NCBI GenBank assembly: GCA_966185765.1
Contig: CBIFVZ010000019.1
Coordinates: 1-49,081 of the forward strand
Source of the DNA: CBIFVZ01 sp966185765
GTDB taxonomy: Bacteria; Pseudomonadota; Gammaproteobacteria; Enterobacterales; Enterobacteriaceae
DNA length: 49,081 bases
Direction of reading: 5' to 3'
Part shown: positions 24,921 to 34,545 of the stretch, in pieces
Layout of the letters: the number at the start of each line of letters is the position of its first letter
Numbering within the stretch: position 1 is the first letter of the stretch
Translations under genes and position numbers: made by a program
The notes under the pieces: model-generated
What the model saw: the letters and a program-made list of their open reading frames with translations, nothing else
Told to the model about the DNA's origin: nothing
Databases searched by the model: none

Positions 24921-25376
24921 TTAACCGGCCATCTGCTTCTCGCGGATTTCCGCAAGGGTTTTGCAATCAATGCACAGATCGGCTGTTGGACGCGCCTCAA
25001 GACGGCGGATACCGATTTCGACCCCACAGGATTCGCAGTAGCCGAAGTCTTCGTCTTCCACTTTCTTGAGCGTTTTTTCGATCTTTTTGATCAGTTTGCG
25101 TTCGCGATCGCGGTTGCGCAGTTCGAGGCTGAATTCCTCTTCCTGTGCGGCGCGGTCAACCGGGTCGGGGAAGTTAGCGGCTTCATCCTGCATATGCGTC
25201 ACGGTACGATCGACCTCGTCCCGCAGCTGATTACGCCATGCCTCAAGAATGCGTCTGAAGTGCGCCAGCTGGGCTTCGTTCATATACTCTTCACCCGGCT
25301 TCTCCTGATACGGCTCCACCCCAGCGATGGCGAGAATACTCAGGGACGATGTTTTACGGTTTTGCCCTTCTTGCAT
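24921..25376 (-). CDS. dksA: RNA polymerase-binding transcription factor DksA
   Basis: Works with ppGpp in the RNA polymerase secondary channel to repress rRNA and activate biosynthetic promoters. 151 aa, essentially identical to E. coli. ATG at 25376 preceded by AAGGAG. Coiled-coil tip acidic residues in FPDPVDRA (about 69-76); four-cysteine zinc finger in YCESCGVE and LCIDCKTL. First gene of dksA-gluQ. Confidence 0.99.
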   Translation of the reverse strand: MQEGQNRKTSSLSILAIAGVEPYQEKPGEEYMNEAQLAHFRRILEAWRNQLRDEVDRTVTHMQDEAANFPDPVDRAAQEEEFSLELRNRDRERKLIKKIEKTLKKVEDEDFGYCESCGVEIGIRRLEARPTADLCIDCKTLAEIREKQMAG

Positions 25377-25553
25377 GTTGCTTCTCCTTAACACGCACTG
25401 TCGGTCCCCATGTGAGGGGGGAAAAATCAGGCCGCTATAAATAACAGAAGCTTTTCCGGATGGCAATTATATTAAATCCTCCCCTTGACAAGCCTGTGAG
25501 GAAAAGCGTATTTAAGCCGCAGCTGGCTCAGAAAATAGGCATAACGCACCGTG

Positions 25554-26258
25554 TTACAGGCCCACAGGCAGTGGTGAAATAAGCTTAATTTCAGTCGGGT
25601 TTACCAGGGCTTTCCAGGCCATGACTTCCACGCCGTGTTGTGCCGCAACCTGTAATAATTGTGCGTATGTGCTGTCTATATGGCGCGCTGCTGCCACATT
25701 TTCGATAGCAGAATGCAGTACGGCAAATAACAATACCGCACGTTCTCCGCCGCGAGCGACGCTCATTAATTCACGTAAATGCTTTTGCCCGCGCACAGTT
25801 ACCGCATCGGGAAAAAAGCCGTTATTTTGTTCAGCCAGCGTGACTGATTTCACTTCAATATAGCAGTTAACCCTGCCTTGCGCCTGTAACATAAAATCTA
25901 TTCGGCTACGTTCGCTGCCATATTTTACTTCGCTGAGTATTTCCTCATATCCGGTCAGGTGATTAATGAGACCTTTTCCTATTGCTTCTTTAACAACGGT
26001 ATTTGCCCGCAATGTATTGACACAAATTGTGTCGCCATTTTGCGTCTGCGTTAGCTCCCAGGTATGAGGATATTTACGCGTGGTGCTGGCAGACGTGGAA
26101 TACCACACGGTGTCCCCTGGCGTGGCGCAGCCCGTCATGGCTCCGGTATTCGGGCAGTGCAGCGTCAGCGTGTGGCCGTCGGGCGTGATGACATCGGCAA
26201 GAAAGCGCTTATAGCGTTTAATCAGCGTCGCAGGTTGGAGCGCCGGCGTGAATTCCAT
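25554..26258 (-). CDS. sfsA: Sugar fermentation stimulation protein / DNA-binding protein SfsA
   Basis: 234 aa, the E. coli length from the ATG at 26258 (AAGGA upstream). Known to raise maltose enzyme levels and to bind DNA; the C-terminal half has a nuclease-like fold with RSRIDFMLQ and CYIEVKSVTLAE containing the acidic and lysine residues typical of PD-(D/E)XK folds. Activity is not established. Starts 14 bases after thpR stops. Confidence 0.95.
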   Translation of the reverse strand: MEFTPALQPATLIKRYKRFLADVITPDGHTLTLHCPNTGAMTGCATPGDTVWYSTSASTTRKYPHTWELTQTQNGDTICVNTLRANTVVKEAIGKGLINHLTGYEEILSEVKYGSERSRIDFMLQAQGRVNCYIEVKSVTLAEQNNGFFPDAVTVRGQKHLRELMSVARGGERAVLLFAVLHSAIENVAAARHIDSTYAQLLQVAAQHGVEVMAWKALVNPTEIKLISPLPVGL

Positions 26259-26272
26259 GTTTTTCCTTCTCT

Positions 26273-26809
26273 TTAAGATGATTGTCCCAGCGGCCAGTGC
26301 GCCAGTGGGCGACAGCGCGTACGTCCGCGCTCGAATAACGACTCGTAAAGCACGAACTCTCTGACCTGCCATTGCCAGCGAAAGCCGGGCGGCGGCAAAC
26401 GCACGCTATGGCAAGTCTGACGATATAGCGTGATATGCGGGTGAAACGGCTGCGGGATTTGGGCGCAGCCGCTGCGTGCCGCCTGCGAGCGCAACATTGA
26501 GGCCAGCTGCAACAGCCCGCGTGGTGTGCTTTTAGGGCCGAGCCACACCACGCGCGAGCGTGGCCAGTGCCCGGCATCATCAAGGGTTAACGTGAATCCC
26601 GGCTGCTGGATGCGTTCGGCAAGTGCCGAGAGCGCCTGTTGTTTTTGGGCGCTTACTTCGCCAAGAAACGCCAGCGTCATATGCAGGTTCGCCGCCGCGA
26701 CCGGACGCCCGGCGTCAGCGGCAAAATGCTGCGCGCGCCAGTCGACAAGCTGTTGCTGGATATTCTCAGGCACGTCGATGGCAAAAAACAGGCGGCGGGT
26801 AGCAGGCAT
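26273..26809 (-). CDS. thpR: RNA 2',3'-cyclic phosphodiesterase (LigT/ThpR)
   Basis: 2H phosphoesterase that opens 2',3'-cyclic phosphates on RNA; also joins 2'-5' tRNA halves in vitro. 178 aa (E. coli 176). Two HxTx motifs are visible, HMTL (about 43-46) and HITL (about 125-128), forming the active site. The ATG at 26809 gives the family start (RRLFFAIDVP). Divergent from hrpB. Confidence 0.95.
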   Translation of the reverse strand: MPATRRLFFAIDVPENIQQQLVDWRAQHFAADAGRPVAAANLHMTLAFLGEVSAQKQQALSALAERIQQPGFTLTLDDAGHWPRSRVVWLGPKSTPRGLLQLASMLRSQAARSGCAQIPQPFHPHITLYRQTCHSVRLPPPGFRWQWQVREFVLYESLFERGRTRCRPLAHWPLGQSS

Positions 26810-26949
26810 GGCGTCTCTCAGTGTGGAAATACGCAGCAAGCAGACGTACCTGGTCTGAAAAGCGCTTGTGACATCAATGCGGCTACGTGTGGTAAACGGA
26901 GTCGATGCTACAATGTCGCGGTTTAATTGTTAACCCTGGGGAGCTGTTT

Positions 26950-29382
26950 GTGTCCACTTTACCCATCGAGGCCGTGCTGCCTGCGTTGCTGACGGCGCTC
27001 GATAGCGCGCCGCAGGTGCTGCTTAACGCGCCAACCGGTGCGGGCAAATCGACCTGGCTGCCGCTGGCCTTGCTGCGTGCGCGCAATCCCGCAGGGCGCA
27101 TCATTATGCTGGAGCCACGGCGACTGGCGGCCCGCAGCGTCGCACAGCGGCTGGCGGAACAATTGGGTGAGCAGCCTGGCGAGACCGTGGGCTACCGGAT
27201 GCGTGCTGAGCGTCGCGTTGGGCCAAATACGCGTATTGAAGTGGTGACCGAGGGTATTCTCACACGCATGATTCAGCGCGATCCGGAGCTGAACGGCGTG
27301 TCGATGGTACTGCTGGATGAGTTTCACGAGCGTAGTTTGCAGGCGGATCTTGCCCTGGCGCTGTTGCTTGAAGTGCAGCAGGGGCTGCGTGACGATTTAC
27401 AGATTATCGTGATGTCGGCAACGCTCGATAATTCGCGGTTGAGTGCGCTGCTGCCGGATGCGCCTGTGGTGACATCCGAAGGCCGCAGTTGGCCGGTAGT
27501 GCGGCGTTTTCAGGCGCTGTCAACGCACCAGCGTTTTGATGAGGCCGTGGCTATCGCCACGGCGCAGCTGATGCGTGAAGAGGCGGGTTCGCTGCTGCTG
27601 TTTTTACCGGGCGTGGGAGAAATCCTGCGGGTACAGGAACAACTGCGTGAGCGCGTGGCATCCGACGTGGTGCTGTGCCCGCTTTATGGTGCGCTGTCGC
27701 TTGAGGAGCAGCGACGGGCCATTTTGCCCGCGCCGGATGGTCAGCGCAAAGTGGTGCTGGCGACCAATATCGCTGAAACCAGCCTGACCATTGAGGGTAT
27801 CCGGCTGGTGGTGGATGCCGCCCAGGAGCGCGTGGCGAAGTTAGACCCACGCACAGGCCTTACGCGGCTGGTGACACAGCGCGTGAGCCAGGCGTCAATG
27901 ATTCAACGCGCAGGCCGTGCCGGGCGTCTGGCGGCGGGCGTGTGCCTGCACCTGACCAGCGCAGAGCAGGCAGAGCGCGCGCCTGCTCAGGCCGAACCGG
28001 AAATCCTGCAAAGCGACCTGTCGGGCCTGCTGCTGGAGCTGATTCAGTGGGGTTGCCACGACGTCACGCAGATGCACTGGCTGGACGTACCGCCTGCGGC
28101 TAACCTTGCTGCGGCACATAAACTTCTGAGTACACTTGGCGCGCTCGACGAGGCAGGACGTCTGACCTCACGCGGGCATCAGATGGCGCGTCTGGGCATG
28201 GAGCCTCGGCTGGCGGCCATGCTGGCTGCGGCCAAAGGGCGAGATGCTCAGGCTACGGCGGTGCAGCTTGCCGCCATTCTCGAAGAGCCGCCGCGCGGGG
28301 GGGATGGCGATTTGCGCAGCGCGCTGTCCCGCCGCCAGGAAAACTGGCGAGCGCGCGTGTGTCAGCTCAACCAGCGCCTGGAGAGTCAGGGCGGAGAATG
28401 TGACAGCTCACTGGCGGCGGGACTGCTGGCAACGGGCTTTGCCGACCGTATTGCCCGGCGTCGCGGCCAGGAAGGGCGCTATCAACTGGCAAACGGTATG
28501 GGTGCCATGCTTGAGCGTGACGATGCGCTGACCCGCTATGAGTGGCTGATTGCACCGCTGTTGCTTCAGGGAAGCAGTTCGCCGGATGCACGCATATTGC
28601 AGGCGCTACCGCTGGATATTGACGCATTAGTGGCGAGTCATCCCGATTTGCTCACACAGAGCGACAGCGTGGAGTGGGATGACGAAAAAGGCACGCTCAA
28701 GGCCTGGCGGCGCTGGCGCGTGGGGCAACTGACGCTGAAAAGCCAGCCACTCAATAAGCCGTCAGATGAGGAACTGCATCAGGCGATGCTAAACGGCATT
28801 CGTGATAAGGGCCTCGGCGTGCTGGAGTGGAGCGAGGCGGCAGAGCAGCTGCGCCTGAGGTTAATGTGGGCGGCGCGCTGGCTGCCGGAGTATACGTGGC
28901 CTGCGGTGGACGACGCTTCACTGCTGGACACAGTCGAGCGCTGGCTGCTGCCGCAGATGAGCGGCGTGCGTTCACTACAGGCGCTTAAGCGTATCGACCT
29001 GGCGCAGGCGCTTTATGGCCTGCTCGACTGGACACAGCGTCAACGGCTGGATAGTGAGCTGCCTGGGCATTACACTGTGCCGACTGGCAGCCGCATTGCT
29101 ATTCGCTACGACGAAGAAAACCCGCCTGTGCTGGCGGTGCGGATGCAAGAGATGTTTGGTGAGGCAACGCAGCCTGCTATCGCCAGTGGCCGGGTGCCAC
29201 TGGTGCTGGAGCTGTTGTCGCCCGCCCGACGCCCGCTGCAAATTACGCGCGATCTCGCCGCCTTCTGGCGCGGTGCGTATCGCGACGTGCAAAAAGAAAT
29301 GAAAGGGCGTTACCCGAAACACGTGTGGCCTGACGATCCGTCAGCCGCCGCACCGACCCGACGCACAAAAAAATATCAGTAG
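26950..29382 (+). CDS. hrpB: ATP-dependent DEAH-box helicase HrpB
   Basis: Putative RNA helicase, 810 aa (E. coli 809); its physiological RNA is unknown. GTG start at 26950 with GGGGAG 6 bases upstream; a further upstream in-frame start would add 15 unconserved residues. Motifs in order: Walker A APTGAGKST (about 26-34), motif Ia LEPRRLAARS, DEAH-type DEFH in VLLDEFHERS, SAT, and motif VI QRAGRAGR, then the HrpB-specific C-terminal domain. Not related to type III secretion hrp genes. Overlaps nothing; mrcB starts 95 bases later. Confidence 0.96.
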   Translation: MSTLPIEAVLPALLTALDSAPQVLLNAPTGAGKSTWLPLALLRARNPAGRIIMLEPRRLAARSVAQRLAEQLGEQPGETVGYRMRAERRVGPNTRIEVVTEGILTRMIQRDPELNGVSMVLLDEFHERSLQADLALALLLEVQQGLRDDLQIIVMSATLDNSRLSALLPDAPVVTSEGRSWPVVRRFQALSTHQRFDEAVAIATAQLMREEAGSLLLFLPGVGEILRVQEQLRERVASDVVLCPLYGALSLEEQRRAILPAPDGQRKVVLATNIAETSLTIEGIRLVVDAAQERVAKLDPRTGLTRLVTQRVSQASMIQRAGRAGRLAAGVCLHLTSAEQAERAPAQAEPEILQSDLSGLLLELIQWGCHDVTQMHWLDVPPAANLAAAHKLLSTLGALDEAGRLTSRGHQMARLGMEPRLAAMLAAAKGRDAQATAVQLAAILEEPPRGGDGDLRSALSRRQENWRARVCQLNQRLESQGGECDSSLAAGLLATGFADRIARRRGQEGRYQLANGMGAMLERDDALTRYEWLIAPLLLQGSSSPDARILQALPLDIDALVASHPDLLTQSDSVEWDDEKGTLKAWRRWRVGQLTLKSQPLNKPSDEELHQAMLNGIRDKGLGVLEWSEAAEQLRLRLMWAARWLPEYTWPAVDDASLLDTVERWLLPQMSGVRSLQALKRIDLAQALYGLLDWTQRQRLDSELPGHYTVPTGSRIAIRYDEENPPVLAVRMQEMFGEATQPAIASGRVPLVLELLSPARRPLQITRDLAAFWRGAYRDVQKEMKGRYPKHVWPDDPSAAAPTRRTKKYQ

Positions 29383-29477
29383 CGCGGGCGGGGGATTTTG
29401 AGATGTTTCTACTTTCGTAAGACTGGCAGGAAGTGACAATCAGCTCCCTGCAACACGAACTGGTGTGGAGAAAGAGC

Positions 29478-32000
29478 ATGGCGGGGAATGACCGCGAACC
29501 TATCGGACGTAAAGGCAGGCCTGGCCGTCCGGTAAACGAGAAGGCGCGCCGTCGTCGTCTCAGGGATGAGCAGTATGACGATGAGTACGATGATGATGAC
29601 TATGACGACGAGGAGCCCATGCCACGTAAGGTGAAAAAAGGGCGCACGCCGCGTAAAAAGCGCAGCTGGCTTTGGTTTTTGTTGAAATTACTGATTGTGC
29701 TGTTGGTGATTTTTGTTGCCTATGGCGTCTATCTGGATCAGAAAATCCGCAGCCGCATCGATGGCAAAGTCTGGCAGCTCCCGGCGGCAGTGTATGGCCG
29801 TATGGTGAACCTTGAACCGGACATGCCGTACAGCAAAAATGAGATGGTGAAGCTGCTGGAGGCAACCCAGTACCGCCAGGTCACGCGCATGACGCGACCG
29901 GGCGAGTTTACGGTGCAGGGCAACAATATTGATATGCTGCGCCGTCCATTTGACTTCCCGGACAGCAAAGAAGGGCAGATTCGCGCACGTCTGACGTTCA
30001 GCAACGACAGGCTGGAGTCCATTAAGAACCTCGACACCGGCCGCGAGTTTGGCTTTTTCCGCCTCGACCCGCGCCTGATAACCATGCTCTCCTCACCCAA
30101 CGGTGAGCAGCGTCTGTTCGTGCCGCGCACCGGTTTCCCGGATTTGCTGGTCGATACGCTGGTGGCGACGGAAGACCGCCATTTCTATGAGCATGATGGC
30201 ATCAGCCTGTACTCTATTGGCCGCGCTTTCCTGGCGAATATTACCGCCGGGCGTGCGGTACAGGGCGGCAGTACGCTGACGCAGCAGCTGGTGAAAAACC
30301 TGTTTCTCACTAACCAGCGCACGCTGTGGCGTAAGGCCAATGAAGCCTACATGGCGCTGATTATGGACGCACGCTACGGTAAAGACCGTATTCTGGAGCT
30401 GTATCTGAACGAGGTGTATCTCGGTCAGAGTGGCGATGACCAGATTCGCGGTTTTCCGCTGGCGAGCCTTTATTACTTTGGTCGCCCGGTAGAAGAACTG
30501 AGCCTCGACCAGCAGGCGCTGTTGGTAGGGATGGTAAAAGGGGCGTCGCTGTATAACCCGTGGCGTAACCCGAAGCTGGCGCTTGAGCGCCGTAACCTGG
30601 TACTGCGTCTGCTACAGCAGCAGAAAATCATCGACCAGGAGCTGTATGACATGCTGAGCGCCCGTCCCCTGGGCGTGCAGCCGCGCGGTGGTGTGATTTC
30701 ACCGCAGCCAGCTTTTATGCAGATGGTACGCCAGCAGTTGCACGACAAACTGGGCGACAAGGTGCAGGATCTGTCCGGCGTGAAAATCTTCACCACCTTT
30801 GACCCGGTCGCGCAGGACGCGGCGGAAAAAGCGGTAAGTGAAGGTATTCCGGCGCTGATGAAGCAGCGCAAACTCAACGACCTTGAAAGCGCGATGGTGG
30901 TGGTTGACCGCTTTAGCGGCGAGGTGCGGGCGATGGTGGGGGGGGCCAAACCGGATTTTGCCGGTTATAACCGTGCAATGCAGGCGCGCCGTTCCATTGG
31001 TTCACTCGCCAAACCCGCGACCTATCTGACAGCGCTCAGTCAGCCGGATAAATACCGTCTGAACACCTGGATTGCCGATGCACCGCTGTCTATTCCGCAA
31101 CCGGGCGGCAAAACCTGGTCACCGCAGAACGACGATCGACGCTTTAGCGGTCAGGTGATGCTGGTGGACGCACTGACGCGCTCGATGAACGTACCGACAG
31201 TTAATCTGGGTCTGTCACTGGGGCTGCCTGCGGTAACCGAAACCTGGATCAAGCTCGGCGTGCCGAAGGACCAGCTAACGCCGGTCCCGGCTATGCTGCT
31301 GGGTGCGCTGAACCTGACGCCGGTGGAAGTGGCACAGGCGTTCCAGACCATCGCCAGCGGCGGTAACCGTGCTGAGATGTCGGCGCTGCGCTCGGTGATT
31401 GCCGAAGACGGCACGGCACTCTACCAGAGCTATCCGCAGTCAGAGCGTGCCGTACCGGCCCAGGCGGCATACATGACGCTGTATACCATGCAGCAGGTCA
31501 TGCAGCGCGGCACCGGCCGTGCGCTGGGCGGTAAGTTCCCGAAACTGCATCTGGCAGGGAAAACGGGGACCACTAACAACCAGGTCGATACCTGGTTTGC
31601 CGGGATTGACGGTAAAGAGGTGGTTATCACCTGGGTTGGTCGTGACAACAACCAGCCGACGCGCCTGTATGGCTCCAGTGGGGCAATGTCGATTTACCAG
31701 CGCTATCTGAGCAACCAGTCGCCGATACCGCTGGACCTGGTAGCGCCGGAAGATATTGTCGATATCGGTGTGGATGAAGCAGGTACGTTCCAGTGTAGCG
31801 GCGGTTTGCGCCAGCTGCCGGTGTGGACCACCAATCCACAGGGGCTGTGCCAGCAGAGTCAGCAGCAGGCCGAGGCGCGTAATCCGTTCAGCCAGTCTTC
31901 TGACCAGCCACAGCAGCCGCCGCAACAGCAGCAACAGCCAGAGGAACAGAAAAGCGACGGTGTTGCTGGCTGGATTAAAGATATGTTCGGCTCAAACTGA
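29478..32000 (+). CDS. mrcB: Bifunctional penicillin-binding protein 1b
   Basis: Peptidoglycan glycosyltransferase/transpeptidase of the inner membrane. 840 aa (E. coli 844). A cytosolic N-terminal tail rich in Asp/Tyr/Glu (33-46), one membrane helix (about 64-83), the UB2H domain (about 105-195), the glycosyltransferase with Glu232 (ATEDRHFYEHDG), and the transpeptidase with Ser509 (SLAK), SMN-type box and KTGTT. UB2H binds the activator LpoB. The C-terminus is Gln/Pro-rich, then conserved GVAGWIKDMFGSN. An internal Met48 (MPRK) matches the start of the short gamma form of E. coli PBP1b. Confidence 0.98.
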   Translation: MAGNDREPIGRKGRPGRPVNEKARRRRLRDEQYDDEYDDDDYDDEEPMPRKVKKGRTPRKKRSWLWFLLKLLIVLLVIFVAYGVYLDQKIRSRIDGKVWQLPAAVYGRMVNLEPDMPYSKNEMVKLLEATQYRQVTRMTRPGEFTVQGNNIDMLRRPFDFPDSKEGQIRARLTFSNDRLESIKNLDTGREFGFFRLDPRLITMLSSPNGEQRLFVPRTGFPDLLVDTLVATEDRHFYEHDGISLYSIGRAFLANITAGRAVQGGSTLTQQLVKNLFLTNQRTLWRKANEAYMALIMDARYGKDRILELYLNEVYLGQSGDDQIRGFPLASLYYFGRPVEELSLDQQALLVGMVKGASLYNPWRNPKLALERRNLVLRLLQQQKIIDQELYDMLSARPLGVQPRGGVISPQPAFMQMVRQQLHDKLGDKVQDLSGVKIFTTFDPVAQDAAEKAVSEGIPALMKQRKLNDLESAMVVVDRFSGEVRAMVGGAKPDFAGYNRAMQARRSIGSLAKPATYLTALSQPDKYRLNTWIADAPLSIPQPGGKTWSPQNDDRRFSGQVMLVDALTRSMNVPTVNLGLSLGLPAVTETWIKLGVPKDQLTPVPAMLLGALNLTPVEVAQAFQTIASGGNRAEMSALRSVIAEDGTALYQSYPQSERAVPAQAAYMTLYTMQQVMQRGTGRALGGKFPKLHLAGKTGTTNNQVDTWFAGIDGKEVVITWVGRDNNQPTRLYGSSGAMSIYQRYLSNQSPIPLDLVAPEDIVDIGVDEAGTFQCSGGLRQLPVWTTNPQGLCQQSQQQAEARNPFSQSSDQPQQPPQQQQQPEEQKSDGVAGWIKDMFGSN

Positions 32001-32023
32001 TAGCTGACGCTGAGTCGTTATTG

Positions 32024-32057
32024 CCAAAGCCCGCAACCTCTTGCGGGCTTTGGTTTT
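32024..32057 (+). terminator. Terminator of mrcB
   Basis: Thirteen-bp perfect stem CCAAAGCCCGCAA/TTGCGGGCTTTGG with a CCTC loop, then TTTT. Strong. Confidence 0.95.
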
Positions 32058-32183
32058 ATTTAAGGAATTGCTTAAGATTTTGTTGCATTACGCGGGGTTG
32101 ATCTTATGGGAATAAGATATTAATTACCTGCTGTTGCTGTGGTTGATTCCTGCTCTGACAGGCTCTGGCGCACCCGGTTGTAC

Positions 32184-32239
32184 TTGAAAACCGAGCTGCG
32201 TTTCGCCTATTATCCACGCCCATAATAATAATTATCGTT
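32184..32239 (+). promoter_or_regulatory. fhuA promoter with Fur box
   Basis: TTGAAA (32184-32189), 18-bp spacer, TATTAT (32208-32213), followed by an AT-rich block at 32221-32239 that matches 13 of 19 positions of the Fur consensus. Fur bound there would overlap the transcription start and repress the ferrichrome operon when iron is plentiful. Confidence 0.75.
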
Positions 32240-32276
32240 TACGTTCTCAGACACCACTCATTCAGAGAAAATCACA

Positions 32277-34490
32277 ATGGCGCGTTTACACACTGGCCTG
32301 CCGGCCAATGCCTCCGTTTGCCGTCTTGCCGTGCTGATTGCTGCGGCACTCGGCGGCATTTCTGCATCTGCCTGGGCTGCAGACAATACCAAAGAAGACA
32401 CCATTACCGTGACCGCAGGAGCGGCATCAGTCCAGCAGGAAAGCGCCTGGGGGCCGGCCCCGACCATCGCGGCAAAACGCACGGCGACGGCGACTAAAAC
32501 CGATACGCCCATTGAGAAAACTCCGCAGTCTATTTCTGTCGTCACGCGTGAAGAGATGGACATGCGTCAGCCGCAGACCGTGAAAGAAGCCTTAAGCTAC
32601 ACGCCTGGCGTTTTCGCGACCCGTGGCAGTTCTAACACCTACGACGTGGTTTCCATCCGTGGTTTTACCTCACCGTCAACGGTCAACACCAATCAGTATC
32701 TGGATGGCTTACGCCTGCAGGGCAATAACTACTCTGAAGTGTCGATGGACCCTTATTTTCTGGAGCGTGCAGAGCTGATTCGTGGCCCGGTATCGGTGCT
32801 TTATGGCAACAGTAACCCCGGCGGCGTGATATCAATGGTCAGCAAGCGTCCGACCACTGAACCGCTGCGCGAAATTCAGTTTAAGGCCGGTTCCCGCAGC
32901 CTGTTCCAGACCGGATTCGATTTCAGCGATGCGCTGGACGATAACGGTGTTTATTCTTACCGTTTAACCGGCCTGGCTTTCAGTCAGAACGCTCAGCAAG
33001 AGAGCGTGAAGGCTAACCGCTATGCTATCGCGCCTTCTTTTAGCTGGCGCCCGGATGACAAAACCGACTTCACCTTCCTGAGCAACTTCCAGAGCGATCC
33101 GAATGCCGGTTACTACGGCTGGCTACCGCGCACTGGCACCGTGGTGCCGTATGTGGATGCTAATGGTCAGTCGCACAAGCTGCCAACTGACTTTAACGAA
33201 GGCGATCCGGACAACAAAATGCAGCGTCGCCAGCAGATGGTGGGCTACAGCTTCGCACATGCTTTTGATGATACCTTTACAGTGCGCCAGAACCTGCGCT
33301 ATGCCCATGTCAACACGATGTACCGTTCAGTCTACGGCTTTGGCATGACAGAGCAACCGGGCATACTCAAGCGCAGCTATGTACGCTCTGATGAAGACCT
33401 GACTAATTTCGGCGTCGATACCCAGCTTGAAAGCAAATTTGATACCGGCCCGGTAGCGCACCAGCTTCTGACCGGTGTGGATTACCTGCGTAGCCGCAAC
33501 GATGTCGATGCCCAGTACGGTGATGCCGATCCCCTTAATCTCAATAACGGTGGCGTGACGCCGTCTGCTATTTATCCGTACGGTGATAAATACCAGGTGG
33601 TTAACCGTTTAGAGCAGACGGGCCTGTATGTACAGGACCAGGCTGAGTGGAACCAGTGGGTGCTGACGCTTGGCGGTCGCTATGATTTTGCCAAATCCAG
33701 CGTACATACCCGCAAAACCAGCTATGCCGACACGTCTGATAACGTTAACCGTGATGAAGCCTTTACCTGGCGCGGCGGTATCAACTATCTCTTTGATAAT
33801 GGCATCTCCCCGTACTTCAGCTACAGCGAGTCGTTTGAGCCAAACGCCGGGCGCTCGCTGGAAGGCACCGCGTTCGATCCGTCACGCGGCAAGCAGTACG
33901 AGGCCGGGGTGAAATTTGTGCCGAACGACAGACCCATTGTCGTTACCGCGTCGGTGTTCCAGATTACTAAAGACAAGAACCTGACCGCCGATCCGCGCGA
34001 TGTTAACTTTAGCATCATGGGCGGTGAAATTCGGTCACGTGGCGTTGAGCTGGAAGCGAAAGCGGCGCTGAATGCCAACATTGATATGACAGCGGCCTAC
34101 AGCTACACCGATGCCGAATACACCGAAGATACCAAATACCAGAATAAACGTCCGGCAGAGATCCCGCGCAATATGGCGTCGTTGTGGATGGATTACACCT
34201 TCCATGAAACGGCGCTGAGCGGCCTGACAATGGGCGCTGGCGTTCGTTATGTTGGCAACACCTCGAGTTTCTATGGCAATACGGGGCAGACCTTTACCGT
34301 GCCGAGCTATACCGTTGCCGATGCCACCGTTAAATACGATCTGGCGCGCGTTGGGCTGCCGGGTTCATCGGTGGGTGTTAACGTAACGAACCTGTTTAAT
34401 CGCGACTATGTCTCCAGTTGCTATCGTGACTACGCCTGTTACTGGGGCGCAGAGCGCCAGGTGATTGCAACCGCGACATTCCGCTTCTGA
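32277..34490 (+). CDS. fhuA: TonB-dependent ferrichrome receptor FhuA
   Basis: Outer-membrane channel for ferrichrome and, in relatives, entry point for phages and albomycin. 737 aa. Signal peptide ends near Ala-32 (SAWAA); TonB box DTITVTA; plug domain with PQSISVVT and IRGPVSVLYG-type motifs; 22-strand barrel ending in the terminal aromatic ATFRF. Collinear with E. coli FhuA (747) except at surface loops: the loop 4 region (around 33330-33385) is about 17 residues shorter and lacks the two loop cysteines, while the late Cys pair (SSCYRDYACYW) is kept. First gene of fhuACDB. Being followed directly by fhuC, D and B makes it FhuA and not another siderophore receptor. Confidence 0.95.
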   Translation: MARLHTGLPANASVCRLAVLIAAALGGISASAWAADNTKEDTITVTAGAASVQQESAWGPAPTIAAKRTATATKTDTPIEKTPQSISVVTREEMDMRQPQTVKEALSYTPGVFATRGSSNTYDVVSIRGFTSPSTVNTNQYLDGLRLQGNNYSEVSMDPYFLERAELIRGPVSVLYGNSNPGGVISMVSKRPTTEPLREIQFKAGSRSLFQTGFDFSDALDDNGVYSYRLTGLAFSQNAQQESVKANRYAIAPSFSWRPDDKTDFTFLSNFQSDPNAGYYGWLPRTGTVVPYVDANGQSHKLPTDFNEGDPDNKMQRRQQMVGYSFAHAFDDTFTVRQNLRYAHVNTMYRSVYGFGMTEQPGILKRSYVRSDEDLTNFGVDTQLESKFDTGPVAHQLLTGVDYLRSRNDVDAQYGDADPLNLNNGGVTPSAIYPYGDKYQVVNRLEQTGLYVQDQAEWNQWVLTLGGRYDFAKSSVHTRKTSYADTSDNVNRDEAFTWRGGINYLFDNGISPYFSYSESFEPNAGRSLEGTAFDPSRGKQYEAGVKFVPNDRPIVVTASVFQITKDKNLTADPRDVNFSIMGGEIRSRGVELEAKAALNANIDMTAAYSYTDAEYTEDTKYQNKRPAEIPRNMASLWMDYTFHETALSGLTMGAGVRYVGNTSSFYGNTGQTFTVPSYTVADATVKYDLARVGLPGSSVGVNVTNLFNRDYVSSCYRDYACYWGAERQVIATATFRF

Positions 34491-34506
34491 TTTATCTTTC
34501 CTCTCA

Positions 34507-34529
34507 GGGCACGGTTCGCCGTGCCCTTT
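34507..34529 (+). terminator. Attenuator-like hairpin between fhuA and fhuC
   Basis: Eight-bp stem GGGCACGG/CCGTGCCC with TTCG tetraloop, followed by only TTT. In the 55-base fhuA-fhuC gap; a leaky terminator or stabilising 3' structure would give more receptor than transporter. Confidence 0.65.
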
Positions 34530-34545
34530 AACACATTGGCGAGTT

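Noticed and set aside
26260..26277. Pyrimidine run resembling one arm of the 52-bp element
   Set aside because: It is the sfsA ribosome site on the minus strand; no palindrome.
26950..29382. HrpB as a type III secretion regulator
   Set aside because: The name coincides, but Walker A, DEFH and QRAGRAGR motifs show a DEAH-box helicase.
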